IMG/VR virus record: IMGVR_UViG_3300008108_000191 | Coordinates: 1-64,000 of that record | Strand: one strand, 5' to 3' | Length of the DNA: 64,000 nucleotides | Source of the DNA: a virus | Shown here: in pieces, positions 34,122 through 43,238 of the stretch | Layout: every line of letters begins with the position of its first letter | How positions within the stretch are numbered: the stretch's first letter is position 1 | Program-made: the position numbers and the translations under genes | The notes under the pieces: model-generated | What the model was told of the DNA's origin: nothing | The model's input: only the letters and a program-made list of their open reading frames with translations | Databases searched by the model: none

Positions 34122-35411
34122 TTAAATATCCCTGAATGTATCTCTAAGTAGCTTCATTGATGTTAGAGATTGTGTACCATCAAAATAATGACAGAGTTCT
34201 TTTATCATATATAGACCACTATTCTCAGGGTCAAAATCATTACTGTTTGCTGAAATTTTAAGGAAATTGCATCGTATAACATCACCAGATCTTAAATTAT
34301 TATTTAATGGAACAGTCATATTGAGTGTTTGCATGAACAAATAATTGTATCTAAAGAAAGCGTCTCTTTGATATAACTTAGCATCATTACCAGGTTGTTT
34401 GCTCACATCTTTCTCCAACACACCAACATCGAGAACTGATGAGATAATTCTACTTGGAACAGTGTCAAAAGAGAAGTTACCAGAACCAAAAATTTTAGGA
34501 ATATCTGGATCGTCACCAAGGAATGTTGCGTTCTTAGCAAAATCAGTTATTGTTCTCTTTCCTTCTTGCTGAAGACTAAACTTACTTTGATATGGATCAT
34601 ATTCAGTAAAGAATGATGCATACGTTCCTAGTCTAAGTTTTTCTAATAAGTCATTATTTCTATTAACAGAATAACTCAATATCCTTTGATCAGTTGACTT
34701 CTCAATATCTTGGTCCTCTTGATGATAATATTCTGCTTTTGGACTTGCTTTTCCATCAATAATAAGTTTGTCGATAGATCTGAAGTTGTATCCATCTATA
34801 GTTTCATAGAAAAAGTATCCAGGAACATTGGTATCTGGAATAGACTTTGATGCTAACCAAGTCAGAACATCGAAAGGTCTTCTCAAGTTTCCAATAAAAC
34901 TATATTGATTACTAACGACATCAGATTTCAATGTTTTTTGAGATTGTAAACCTTCCTTTATAATGTTTTCTATATGATCAGTTATTTGAGCTCTTGGAAA
35001 TTTTTTGTATAGTCTTGAAGTTTCATTAGTAATTGCTTCTCTTGATACTAACTTTAATGTAAATGTTTCTCTTTGACCTTCTCTGATAACATTTGTAATT
35101 TTAGAGACGTACAATGGTTCATCAACAAGATCAATACCAGATTTATTTTTATCACTGTTACCAGCAATTTTTATGAATACTCTTTCGCCACCTCTTAACG
35201 GAAGACCACTGTAGATTGACTGCAATGAACCATCTTTTCCAGGAATTGTTCCTCCCGTATTAGATACGGTAATCTCTGCTGTGATAGTTGGTGAAAAAAC
35301 ATCTTCATAATATTTGATAGCAACTACACCGAGTCTCATATCAATGGTTCTTGTACCATCACCAGACTCTATGGTAATTTGTTCGAATATTGATGCGTCT
35401 CTTGCTGCCAT
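34122..35411 (-). CDS. gp27: gp27-like baseplate central hub protein, 429 aa
   Basis: Starts MAARDASIFEQITIESGDGT; features such as IKYYEDVFSPTITAEITVSN, LPLRGGERVFIKIAG and VLTWLASKSIP are typical of the hub proteins gp27/gpD that form the ring on which gp5 sits. Slightly longer than T4 gp27 (391 aa). One base after the upstream hydrolase gene and nine bases before gp5, in the expected order. Confidence 0.85.
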   Translation of the reverse strand: MAARDASIFEQITIESGDGTRTIDMRLGVVAIKYYEDVFSPTITAEITVSNTGGTIPGKDGSLQSIYSGLPLRGGERVFIKIAGNSDKNKSGIDLVDEPLYVSKITNVIREGQRETFTLKLVSREAITNETSRLYKKFPRAQITDHIENIIKEGLQSQKTLKSDVVSNQYSFIGNLRRPFDVLTWLASKSIPDTNVPGYFFYETIDGYNFRSIDKLIIDGKASPKAEYYHQEDQDIEKSTDQRILSYSVNRNNDLLEKLRLGTYASFFTEYDPYQSKFSLQQEGKRTITDFAKNATFLGDDPDIPKIFGSGNFSFDTVPSRIISSVLDVGVLEKDVSKQPGNDAKLYQRDAFFRYNYLFMQTLNMTVPLNNNLRSGDVIRCNFLKISANSNDFDPENSGLYMIKELCHYFDGTQSLTSMKLLRDTFRDI

Positions 35412-36965
35412 TTATACTACACTAGAAAGGAACTTATTTTTTATATTATTACTATTTACCCCAGCAACTATAATAACAGAACCACTATTTGTTTCTCCAC
35501 CAACATATTCTGTTTGCTTTACAGTATTATTTAAAATTAAAGTATTTGTTCTTGGTTGTGGTTTTGCATTTTGCAAAGCCATAGCAAGTTGAGATGAATA
35601 GTCTTTTTTAGATGAACCTACCCATTCACCAATTTTTGGAGACTTAGGATCTCCAGGAATTCCGGGAGCACCCTCTTTACTCGCATCAGGCATAGCAGTA
35701 TTTCGTTTTGGGGGGCTTTTTGGTGGTGGTGCTTGTGGTTGTGGTTTTGGTAGGTTAAGTGATGCTGGACCACTAAGCATCGGATCTTTGGATGGATCCA
35801 CAAGGAACTGGTTATCTTGGTTTGTACCACGCCAGACGGAACCAGGAATTATTCCATTAGCATCTGCCCGAATATTATTTCGTGGATCGCTATCACTATT
35901 AACTGCCCTAACTGTTGCTGGACTACCTCTAAACTCTAGAGCACCGCCAACAAATTTTGCTGCACTTGCTTGTCTTTTTGGATCGGATAGAAGACTAATA
36001 ACTTTTAATAGAGTTGCCTGACTTTGACCAGACCATGCAGATGCTTGCCCTAAAGTACGTATTGATTTAAATGCTCCACTACCTCTAGTGTACACACCTT
36101 GAAACTGTCCGGGAGCACCAAGAACATCAGTATAGTTAGTACCATATCCAGGGTGTGCAACTCTATTAGCAACCACCTGCAGCATGTCGGCGTATCCCTG
36201 GTCACTACTACCTTCTGTGGTGAGTGCCGCAGCGATACGATACATTTCAGCAGACTTTGGATCTGGAAGTTGTGCTGAACCTCCTCCAGGATCTACTCCA
36301 CCACCTCCACCATCATCACTACCTCTATCAAATTCATAATCCTCAATTCCAAGTAATTTCTTAACATCCTGCTTAAGTAAAAGTATTACAGAATTTATTG
36401 AATTATCCATTTGGACGAAGGAATCCTTCATTTGATTCATTCCTTTGTCTACTGCTACTCTTACAGCATTAAAATCAAATCTAACAAGACCAGAAGAAAT
36501 TTCACCAACCATATCACCAAATCCTATCAAAAAGTTTTGAAGACCCTCTCTAAAATTATTGAGATATTGGAAATATGTCTTCATCCTCTCAATGAGAGCT
36601 TGAGCCATTTTAATGATATTTGGGAGATTGGTCAAAGCCCATCCAACTAGTAATGTTCCAAGAAAATCAAGTATTCTACCCAAGAAACCTCTTGTGCTAT
36701 TTGCTACAGCACTAGTAGATCTTGATATTGCACCCTGAATTGATGATGCCTCTACAATATCCTCTCTTTCTTTTCTTCTTGTCGCTTCTCTTCTCTGATT
36801 AAATGCTTTTATACTCGCTGAAAAAGATTTTCTCTTATTTGTTGTAGACTGTATAATTGTTGTTCTAACAGTTGCAGCAGATTCTCTTGTCCTAAGAAGA
36901 CTTTTGTTAAGTCCAGATAAAGACTTATTAATGCTAGTTACATTTATGGAAGAACGATACGCCAT
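35412..36965 (-). CDS. tape-measure/hub-like protein with SleB-type cell-wall hydrolase domain, 517 aa
   Basis: Residues 1-75 are basic coiled coil, 90-210 hydrophobic/helical (FLGRILDFLGTLLVGWALTN), and 215-233 a Gly/Asp linker. Residues about 236-385 match the cell-wall hydrolase SleB family (Hydrolase_2): MYRIAAALTTEG with candidate catalytic Glu251, QVVANRVAHPGYG and VLGAPGQFQGVY. A Pro/Lys-rich linker and a short C-terminal tail (SGSVIIVAGVN) follow. A virion-carried peptidoglycan-cutting enzyme is the best reading. It lies between a tape-measure-like gene and gp27, and gp5 lacks lysozyme. Confidence 0.75.
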   Translation of the reverse strand: MAYRSSINVTSINKSLSGLNKSLLRTRESAATVRTTIIQSTTNKRKSFSASIKAFNQRREATRRKEREDIVEASSIQGAISRSTSAVANSTRGFLGRILDFLGTLLVGWALTNLPNIIKMAQALIERMKTYFQYLNNFREGLQNFLIGFGDMVGEISSGLVRFDFNAVRVAVDKGMNQMKDSFVQMDNSINSVILLLKQDVKKLLGIEDYEFDRGSDDGGGGGVDPGGGSAQLPDPKSAEMYRIAAALTTEGSSDQGYADMLQVVANRVAHPGYGTNYTDVLGAPGQFQGVYTRGSGAFKSIRTLGQASAWSGQSQATLLKVISLLSDPKRQASAAKFVGGALEFRGSPATVRAVNSDSDPRNNIRADANGIIPGSVWRGTNQDNQFLVDPSKDPMLSGPASLNLPKPQPQAPPPKSPPKRNTAMPDASKEGAPGIPGDPKSPKIGEWVGSSKKDYSSQLAMALQNAKPQPRTNTLILNNTVKQTEYVGGETNSGSVIIVAGVNSNNIKNKFLSSVV

Positions 36966-36970
36966 TTAAC

Positions 36971-38383
36971 TTATGCCCATCCAGTATTAAAGTAACGATA
37001 CGAAGTATACTTGTGAAAATTATCTGGATCTGAAGTAGCAATGCTAGGCAGATAGTTAGCAGAACCTAGATCTTGTGTTGGTACATTTCTTGCACTAGCA
37101 GTAGATTCATTATTAATTACTGTTACATTACCTCCAGAGTCTGAACTTTTTAATGACTGGAGATTATCATTAGATTTTTTTGGTGGTGCATTTATTTCTG
37201 GAGATGGTGTTTTAAATAATGGTCCTTGTCCAGTAAACGCATCTAGTAAATTAATCTCTGTATTCAAGAATGGATTATCTTTACCAATATCGCTTCCCTT
37301 ATAAAATTCCTTACCAAGACCAATCAATGCTGGAATAGCAAATGTTCCAGCTATTGTTAACGGTATTGTGAATTTTGGACCTAGAACATAGTTTAATGCT
37401 GATAGAGCACCGCCAGCAGCAAAACCTGTACCAGAACCAGCGATCATTTCACCAACAGATGATCCAAAAAGCGTATCGTATATTGCAGACGCACCTGCAG
37501 CGAATAAACCACCTTTAAGTACTGATGAACCAAAAGGACTTCCTTTAGAACCAGATGAAGCAGGTGGAGCTCCACTAGATCCTGCTTTACCTCCAGGTGA
37601 AGTTTTTGCTGGTGGTGCTGATGGTTTTGGTTTTGTTGGAGTTGGTTTTGTTTTTGGTTTTAAACCTATTCCTGCCGCTATACCTGCAGCAGCAGTTTTA
37701 ACTAAATTGAGTAGTGCAGCAACAGGTCTAATTAATAAGTTTCTAAAAATAGAACTACCCAACTTAGAAGTAAGTCTGGTAAGATAACCAAGTATAGTTC
37801 TAAATCCACCACTAAACAATAAGAAAATACCAGTTACAACACCAATATTCTTCAAGAACTTTTGCTTAAGTTCTTCTAGTCTTTCTTTATCACCAGATAT
37901 CAAGGCACTAATAGTTGATAGCGCCATATTTCCTAGGAAACCACCTAGGAGAATCATAAAGAAGCTTGATAATCTACCTAGAGTAAATCTTGCTTTATCG
38001 CCAACTTTTTTAATCGGAGTCAAAAGAGCAGACTGCATTTTGCGTTCAACGACGCTTTCTTTACCTTCTCTGATTTTCTGCTCTGCTAAGATTTCTTCCT
38101 GTCTTATCTTCTGAGATTCTCTTGCCTGATCTAATGCAGAATCTTCTCTTACTCTTTCAGCAATACCATTCAGAGAAGCACTTAGAGCACTAACTTGATT
38201 ACTAAGATTTATAAGGGAAGAATTAATATTATCAAAAGCAAGTCTATTCTGCTGCAGCGCAAGCGTAGTTCCATAATCTTCCCTTGGCTGTTGGTCTTGG
38301 GGACGATTCAGAAACGAAAAAGAGGATACTCTAGTTCTTCTTACTCTTAAACCAGTTGTGATTGGCGATGAAAACTCAGCCAT
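36971..38383 (-). CDS. tape-measure-like tail protein, 470 aa
   Basis: Coiled coil at residues 40-125 (with REDSALDQARESQKIRQEE), then membrane-like helices at about 135-160 (FFMILLGGFLGNMALSTISA) and 185-205, an Ala/Gly-rich helix, a Pro/Lys/Ser linker (KPTPTKPKPSAPPAKTSPGG), another hydrophobic region and a short conserved-looking tail (YLPSIATSDPDNFHKYTSYR). The architecture and place before the hub genes are those of tape-measure/baseplate-hub protein gp29. It resembles the N-terminal half of the 517-aa protein, suggesting a duplication. Confidence 0.65.
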   Translation of the reverse strand: MAEFSSPITTGLRVRRTRVSSFSFLNRPQDQQPREDYGTTLALQQNRLAFDNINSSLINLSNQVSALSASLNGIAERVREDSALDQARESQKIRQEEILAEQKIREGKESVVERKMQSALLTPIKKVGDKARFTLGRLSSFFMILLGGFLGNMALSTISALISGDKERLEELKQKFLKNIGVVTGIFLLFSGGFRTILGYLTRLTSKLGSSIFRNLLIRPVAALLNLVKTAAAGIAAGIGLKPKTKPTPTKPKPSAPPAKTSPGGKAGSSGAPPASSGSKGSPFGSSVLKGGLFAAGASAIYDTLFGSSVGEMIAGSGTGFAAGGALSALNYVLGPKFTIPLTIAGTFAIPALIGLGKEFYKGSDIGKDNPFLNTEINLLDAFTGQGPLFKTPSPEINAPPKKSNDNLQSLKSSDSGGNVTVINNESTASARNVPTQDLGSANYLPSIATSDPDNFHKYTSYRYFNTGWA

Positions 38384-38558
38384 TTAGTTCAGATTGCTGT
38401 TGTTTTAAATTTTCTTCCTCAATATATTGTTTTAGGAAAGTGAGATAAACTTCTCTTTCCCAAGGTATCATATTCTCTAGTTCAGTCAATGAGTATTTAT
38501 GATGCTGCATCAAGGCAAAATTTATCTTGTAGTATGACTCAAGATCTTCATGAGCCAT
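38376..38558 (-). CDS. small baseplate-hub-region protein, 60 aa
   Basis: Starts MAHEDLESYYKINFALMQHH, with LTELENMIPWEREVYLTFLK typical of tail-assembly chaperone C-terminal extensions. It sits right after the gp26-like gene and overlaps the tape-measure-like gene by 8 bases, the position of the gp51-like reading frame in other T4-type phages. Name not assigned with confidence. Confidence 0.65.
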   Translation of the reverse strand: MAHEDLESYYKINFALMQHHKYSLTELENMIPWEREVYLTFLKQYIEEENLKQQQSELNG

Positions 38559-38560
38559 AC

Positions 38561-39277
38561 TTACCCGAAAAAAGCATTTAATCCCTCCAGAACAATTTCA
38601 TTTTCAACCTTTGTATTTGGATTCATCACCGTAACAGTATGAGACAATTTTGGCATTGTCTCAAAGAATGTTTCAATCTCTTTGAATTGTTTTGAACTCA
38701 ACTGCTCAAGAAATTCTCTAAGTTCTTTCTTAGAACAGTCCGATGCTGACCAAGACTCTTCCTCAGAATAGACTTGCTCAATGCAGGAAGAGATTAGATC
38801 AAAAGTATTATCTAAGTTTAGCTCTTCGGTGCTGAAATTATTTTTCACAAATTCTTCCATAGATGGATACTTCATCCTCAGAATAAGATCATTATCAAGT
38901 TTGATATCTCTATTATGGTTCTTTCCAGTCTCAACTTTGATATCATCTAAGTTGATTGTTACGGGAACTTGGGTAGTTCCATCATCTGGACATGTTACAA
39001 TAACTTCCACTTCTTCGCCAACAGATTTACCTCTGATGTTCAAAAAGATATATTCAATATCAAATGTAGACAGTTGTTCGATTTTAATTCCTCTGCTTAG
39101 GATACAGTTAGAAATAACTTCCTTAACAGCATTTGTGATTTGCTTATCATCTTCGCTTTCCATTGCGATGATAAGAATCTTTTCTTCTCTTACAAGAAAA
39201 GGGCGATATCTAATTTTCTTTCCATTAGAAGGAAGTTCCAACTCATAGGTTGGTGTAGATATTTTTGGTAAAGGCAT
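38561..39277 (-). CDS. gp26: gp26-like baseplate hub assembly chaperone, 238 aa
   Basis: Starts MPLPKISTPTYELELPSNGK; YRPFLVREEKILIIAMESED is the hallmark of the T4 baseplate gp26 family. Slightly longer than T4 gp26 (208 aa). A two-base gap to the 60-aa gene suggests the pair behaves as a tail assembly chaperone set. A late box lies about 30 bp upstream. Confidence 0.85.
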   Translation of the reverse strand: MPLPKISTPTYELELPSNGKKIRYRPFLVREEKILIIAMESEDDKQITNAVKEVISNCILSRGIKIEQLSTFDIEYIFLNIRGKSVGEEVEVIVTCPDDGTTQVPVTINLDDIKVETGKNHNRDIKLDNDLILRMKYPSMEEFVKNNFSTEELNLDNTFDLISSCIEQVYSEEESWSASDCSKKELREFLEQLSSKQFKEIETFFETMPKLSHTVTVMNPNTKVENEIVLEGLNAFFG

Positions 39278-39303
39278 AACAACCCAAAAAGTTCAGTTAA
39301 AAA

Positions 39304-39311
39304 TATTTATC
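39304..39311 (-). promoter_or_regulatory. late promoter box (GATAAATA) for the gp26-like gene
   Basis: GATAAATA on the minus strand, about 27 bp before the ATG at 39277; it contains the stop region of the upstream gene. Confidence 0.6.
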
Positions 39312-40107
39312 TAGGTCCATAGGGGCTATTGTAGACTTGTCCCTTGTTAAGTGCTTCAGCATAAGTCATACCTTCAGGAATAAATCTAACTCCACCAGCC
39401 TGAGCAGCACCAGCAGAAACTGGAACATATCTCTGTCCTTCATTACCAGTTGATTGATTTGAATTATCATTTTTCTTATTATCATCAGTTCCTCTGTGAA
39501 TAGAGTAACTATCACTTCTACCACAAATATATCTGTCGTAACTAAAGCGTACTGATGCTTTTAATATCTCCGATGCATCATATTTCACTACTGTTGATGA
39601 AAGATCTCTTGGAAAAAGACCCCAGAAAGTATATTCTATATCTTCTTTATAATCTCTATCAAACTTAATAATTTTTGTTTGGTTTGATTTATAATCTTCT
39701 GGATATTCCATCCTAAAATAATAATCATCAGATGCTTTTCTATGTGCGGATCCATTAGAAATGAAGTCCATCCAATGTTCTAAGAACTTCAGAGTTTTAT
39801 ACTCATTATCAACATAAAACTCAAGACCTATCTCAGTAAACAATCTTGTGTGAGCCATATTTTCAACGACTCCCATAAAGTTTCCCTTAATATTCGCAGT
39901 AGCAAGAGCACTTCCAGGTAACGAAGCAGAATAGCACAGAAGTCCTGATGTCTCAGTAATAAACCTATAACCAACTCCACGGACATTCAAATGTTGTCTT
40001 AAAGGTAATGGTAGACCACCAAAAACAACCTGATAATGTGAAGTTTGCGCTAGATTTGTTAGTGCTGGTTTAAAATCCGATATCCTTCTTGGTCTAGGTG
40101 CTGCCAC
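39307..40107 (-). CDS. tail-tube-like baseplate protein (gp54-like), 266 aa
   Basis: The core LLCYSASLPGSALATANIKG ... RLFTEIGLEFYVDNEYKTLK ... FLEHWMDFI follows the tail-tube fold (LPG..L.....G then FYVD....LK..E.WMD). In T4 the gp54 and gp48 proteins share this fold and join baseplate to tube. gp48 is encoded nearby on the other strand, so gp54 is the best assignment. The start is a GTG at 40107 (ATG absent). C-terminus low-complexity. Confidence 0.65.
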   Translation of the reverse strand: MAAPRPRRISDFKPALTNLAQTSHYQVVFGGLPLPLRQHLNVRGVGYRFITETSGLLCYSASLPGSALATANIKGNFMGVVENMAHTRLFTEIGLEFYVDNEYKTLKFLEHWMDFISNGSAHRKASDDYYFRMEYPEDYKSNQTKIIKFDRDYKEDIEYTFWGLFPRDLSSTVVKYDASEILKASVRFSYDRYICGRSDSYSIHRGTDDNKKNDNSNQSTGNEGQRYVPVSAGAAQAGGVRFIPEGMTYAEALNKGQVYNSPYGPR

Positions 40108-40108
40108 T

Positions 40109-40115
40109 CTAAATA
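40109..40115 (+). promoter_or_regulatory. late promoter box (CTAAATA), rightward
   Basis: CTAAATA on the plus strand, about 35 bp before the ATG of gp4 at 40149; it nearly abuts the start codon of the leftward gene. Confidence 0.6.
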
Positions 40116-40141
40116 CCTTATACGAGTCTTACATTATTAGT

Positions 40142-40148
40142 TATTTAG
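40142..40148 (-). promoter_or_regulatory. late promoter box (CTAAATA), leftward
   Basis: CTAAATA on the minus strand, directly before the plus-strand ATG at 40149 and about 35 bp before the leftward GTG start at 40107. It is the mirror of the rightward box. Confidence 0.6.
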
Positions 40149-40586
40149 ATGGCATATAAGGGAAAGTATCAACCTTCTAACCCAAAAAAATACAAAGGTG
40201 ACCCATCAAATATAATCTATAGATCATTATGGGAAAGAAAGTTTTGTCGTTACTGTGATAATAACCCAAATATATTAGAATGGGGTAGTGAAGAAATGTA
40301 TGTGTGGTATAAGTCTCCAGTAGACAATAAACCACATAGATATTTTCCAGACTTTTACATTAAAGTAAAAGAATCAACTGGAAACATTAAAAAGTATATT
40401 ATTGAGATTAAACCTCTACGTCAAACTGCACCTCCACCAAAACCAAAGAGACAAACTCAAGGTTACTTGCGTGAGGCATACGAGTATGCTAAAAACCAGG
40501 CAAAGTGGGAAGCAGCAAAAGAATGGTGTCTTGATAGGGGTTATGAGTTCAGAGTCTTTACTGAGAAAGAATTAGGTATCAAGTAA
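40149..40586 (+). CDS. gp4: gp4-like head completion protein, 145 aa
   Basis: YRSLWERKFCRYCDNNPNIL, then WGSEEMYVWYKSP, RYFPDFYIKVKES and YIIEIKP follow the head-completion/TnsA-like nuclease fold of T4 gp4 (gp50/65): a catalytic-type E, FPDFY and EIKP form the PD-(D/E)XK-like core. Length matches T4 gp4 (150 aa). Acts in finishing DNA-filled heads before tail joining. First gene of the plus-strand block. Confidence 0.85.
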   Translation: MAYKGKYQPSNPKKYKGDPSNIIYRSLWERKFCRYCDNNPNILEWGSEEMYVWYKSPVDNKPHRYFPDFYIKVKESTGNIKKYIIEIKPLRQTAPPPKPKRQTQGYLREAYEYAKNQAKWEAAKEWCLDRGYEFRVFTEKELGIK

Positions 40587-40993
40587 TGCCTAGAAAGACA
40601 GTCAAGCAACAAACAACAAAAAGACCCACAGATACGGATACAAATGTAAACCGAGTCCGTGGGATAAGTGATAGTATTATTGGTATCAAAGACCCTGATG
40701 ATATTATGGTAGAACTCTTAGCAGTTCTAAATGAAGGACCTAAGATACCTGAAGCAGGTAAGATTTATATCTTTGTTTACAGCGCCAAGACAGCATCACT
40801 GAACTATGATCAAAACCCTTTTGTTGCTGTTACTGATGTATTCCAGTGGGGTTTTCGTGGTCTGAACTTCCATTGGGGTGAGACCAGACAATATACTTGG
40901 AATGAAGTTGCTGGTGGGTTGTATGAAGTCTATCCATCGGAAGTGAAAGATTTGCAGATGATACCTTTTGCTAATTTTCGACTAAATACTTAA
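40586..40993 (+). CDS. conserved structural-region protein, 135 aa
   Basis: N-terminal basic/Thr tail, then KIPEAGKIYIFVYSAKT and VTDVFQWGFRGLNFHWGETR, a pattern I recall as conserved at this position in cyanophages. It overlaps the gp4 stop by one base. A role in the tail or neck is likely from context, but nothing more can be said. Confidence 0.7.
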   Translation: MPRKTVKQQTTKRPTDTDTNVNRVRGISDSIIGIKDPDDIMVELLAVLNEGPKIPEAGKIYIFVYSAKTASLNYDQNPFVAVTDVFQWGFRGLNFHWGETRQYTWNEVAGGLYEVYPSEVKDLQMIPFANFRLNT

Positions 40994-41002
40994 AAAACAT
41001 AA

Positions 41003-42079
41003 ATGGCGATACCCTTAGATGTAATTCCATATCAAGGAAATCAACCAAATTCACCTAAACCTGGAGAGAAAGCAACTGCTCAAAAGGACAAGGTTTTAAG
41101 GTATCCATATGCTAGAATCGATAACGACTCTGATTATTTGAGAATTGAGATAATCAAATATGAGTCTCCAGCAATTAACTTAGATTCTCTTTTTGATGTT
41201 CCAACAGATCAGAATGTAGAAAATCCAACTGTAAAAATAAAAGAGAAGGCAAACTTTCAATTACCTACGATATCTTCAAAAGTAGAAGAAACTAAAAGAA
41301 CGAAAGGAATACTTCATACAATTTATCTACCAATACCAGAACAAATAGGTGATACCACACAAATTAGTTGGGGAGAGGGAAAATTAAATCCAGCAGAAGC
41401 CTTTGGTATTGGTTTTGGTAATCAATTTCAAGATAATCCAACAGCAGCATTAAATGCTGCCCTAAAGGCGTTGACGGATGGAGTAAGTGGAATTGGAGCT
41501 GATTCACAAGCATTGAAAGCCATACAGAATGTTGTTTCCTCTACCGCAATTGGTGTCTTAGGTGGTAACGTAAGTGCTAATGAATTAATTTCAAGAGCAA
41601 CTGGTCAAGTATTTAATCCAAACCTGGAACTATTATTTGATGGTGTTGGTCTTAGAAATTTCCAGTTTAGCTTTGAATTCTTTCCAAGAAATAAGAAAGA
41701 AGCGGAACAAGTCATTCTTATTATTCGTACCCTGAAAGCAAGAATGAGTGCTAAGAAAAACGCAAGTGGAAACTCTAAGATTCAAGGTGTCTTCATTTCC
41801 GCTCCAGATCTTTTCCAACTGACTTATATGAAAGGTGGTAAAAACCACCCAATATTGAATAAGTTTAAACCAATGGCTCTGGTAGATCTACAAGTGAACT
41901 ACACAGGTTCTGGAACTTATTCAACCTTCTGGGATGGAACACCAACTCATATAACAATGTCTTTATCATTTAAAGAACTTAATCCAATATACTTTGAAGA
42001 TTATAACGAGGAGCAATATAGTGGTCCATATGCTCCAGGTGAAGATCCAGTGAACCAAGGTCATGCTGTAGGTTACTAA
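41003..42079 (+). CDS. gp48: gp48-like baseplate tail-tube cap protein, 358 aa
   Basis: MAIPLDVIPYQGNQPNS, a Ser/Ala helical middle, then FDGVGLRNFQFSFEFFPRNK with KEAEQVILIIRTLKARM and a late SGTYSTFWDGTPTHITMSLS. This is the tube-fold signature (FEFFPR...EA..V..II..LK) of gp48. Length agrees with T4 gp48 (364 aa). Followed by gp53 after one base. Confidence 0.85.
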   Translation: MAIPLDVIPYQGNQPNSPKPGEKATAQKDKVLRYPYARIDNDSDYLRIEIIKYESPAINLDSLFDVPTDQNVENPTVKIKEKANFQLPTISSKVEETKRTKGILHTIYLPIPEQIGDTTQISWGEGKLNPAEAFGIGFGNQFQDNPTAALNAALKALTDGVSGIGADSQALKAIQNVVSSTAIGVLGGNVSANELISRATGQVFNPNLELLFDGVGLRNFQFSFEFFPRNKKEAEQVILIIRTLKARMSAKKNASGNSKIQGVFISAPDLFQLTYMKGGKNHPILNKFKPMALVDLQVNYTGSGTYSTFWDGTPTHITMSLSFKELNPIYFEDYNEEQYSGPYAPGEDPVNQGHAVGY

Positions 42080-42080
42080 A

Positions 42081-42731
42081 ATGAGTTACTTTAGAGAACT
42101 ACCAGACTTATTCTATCAGTCCCCATTTAAAGATAGAACTTCATCTACCGAATATGTAAGAGTAAAGAATCTTTTTAGAAGAGTCAAACTTCGTGATGAC
42201 TTACAGAATGTTTTTACTCTATTCAACAAATACCAAATCCAACAAGGAGAAAGACCAGAAACTGTCGCCAATAGACTTTATGGTGACGTATCTTATGATT
42301 GGGTTGTTCTTTTAACCGCTGGTATTGTAAATGTTAGAGACCAGTGGCCACTTTCAGATTACGAACTTTATAAGTATGCAGAAAATAAGTATGGTAGTAA
42401 TCTGAATACAATTAGATTCTATGAAACAACTGAAGTGAAAGATTCTTCTGGAAGGCTTATTCTTCCTAAAGGTAAAGTTGTAGATTCAAATTTCTCAATT
42501 CCAAATCCAAATATACCAACAGCAAATTTAAATCCTGTTGGTGGTGTTACTAACTATGAGTATGAAGTAAGACTAAATGAGCAAAAGAGACAGGTCTATC
42601 TATTAAAACCAGACTACCTACAACTCTATCTTAGTGATATGAGAAGAATTATGAAGTATGAAAAGTCTTCTCAATATATCAATAAGCAACTTGCTGCTAC
42701 TGAAAATACTAGAAACACTTCACCACAGTAA
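42081..42731 (+). CDS. gp53: gp53-like baseplate wedge protein, 216 aa
   Basis: MSYFRELPDLFYQSPFKDR, VRVKNLFRRVKLRDDL, GERPETVANRLYGDVSYDW and VVLLTAGIVNVRDQWPLSDY match the gp53 wedge family (LysM-like region with A..LYGD...DWV). Length is close to T4 gp53 (196 aa). Its 3' end overlaps the 3' end of the Mom-like pseudogene on the other strand by about 12 bases. Confidence 0.88.
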   Translation: MSYFRELPDLFYQSPFKDRTSSTEYVRVKNLFRRVKLRDDLQNVFTLFNKYQIQQGERPETVANRLYGDVSYDWVVLLTAGIVNVRDQWPLSDYELYKYAENKYGSNLNTIRFYETTEVKDSSGRLILPKGKVVDSNFSIPNPNIPTANLNPVGGVTNYEYEVRLNEQKRQVYLLKPDYLQLYLSDMRRIMKYEKSSQYINKQLAATENTRNTSPQ

Positions 42732-43177
42732 CTCTAAATTCTTATCAAATATCATCACATATCGGTGTTTGCGGGAGCGTTCTTTCCATTCTCCTGCAGC
42801 ACCTTTAATTTTGCCTCTAGAGTGTTTAGTTCCGTCTGCATAGTAGAAATCTTTCTTTGGGTCTGTGAGTCCGCAATACTTAAAGTTACAAGCGCGATAG
42901 ATTGTACCAGAATGAAAATCACTATCAGCGTAAGAGATGACTGCTTTAACTTCAGTATCCTTCCGTAACTGTCTAATCGCTCTTGAAACAAACCAAGAAG
43001 TGATATTATATTCTGCTCGTTGGGTTTCATCAGTGGGCTAAAATCATTGCTCTCATATAAACCGTAGTTATATCCGCTCTTAAATCCTTTAGAAAAGTCC
43101 TTAAGATAATGAAACCGCAGAAGTAACTCTGCGGCTTCGGATTTACTTACACGGTCAATGTAATAATCTGTTTTCAC
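42720..43177 (-). pseudogene. broken Mom-like DNA modification gene
   Basis: Two frames each encode part of a Mom-like (acetyltransferase-fold adenine modification) protein. The first frame from 43177 gives MKTDYYIDRVSKSEAAELLL ... HYLKDFSKGFKSGYNYGLYE. A different frame, from about 43035 to 42720, gives RAEYNITSWFVSRAIRQLRK ... DSDFHSGTIYRACNFKYCGL ... KKDFYYADGTKHSRGKIKG ... GEWKERSRKHRYVMIFDK. The central part of the family is missing (about 40 residues) and the frame changes, so both a deletion and a frameshift occurred. The apparent 140-aa ORF with a transmembrane segment is the out-of-frame reading. Confidence 0.8.
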
Positions 43178-43238
43178 TTGAACAGTAAATTAATGTATGC
43201 TGCTACAACTAAAAGTATTAGGCAGATTTGATTATACT

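Noticed and set aside
42755-43177. 140-aa 'membrane coiled-coil' protein
   Set aside because: Only its first 42 residues are in the original frame; the remainder is an out-of-frame reading of a Mom-like gene.
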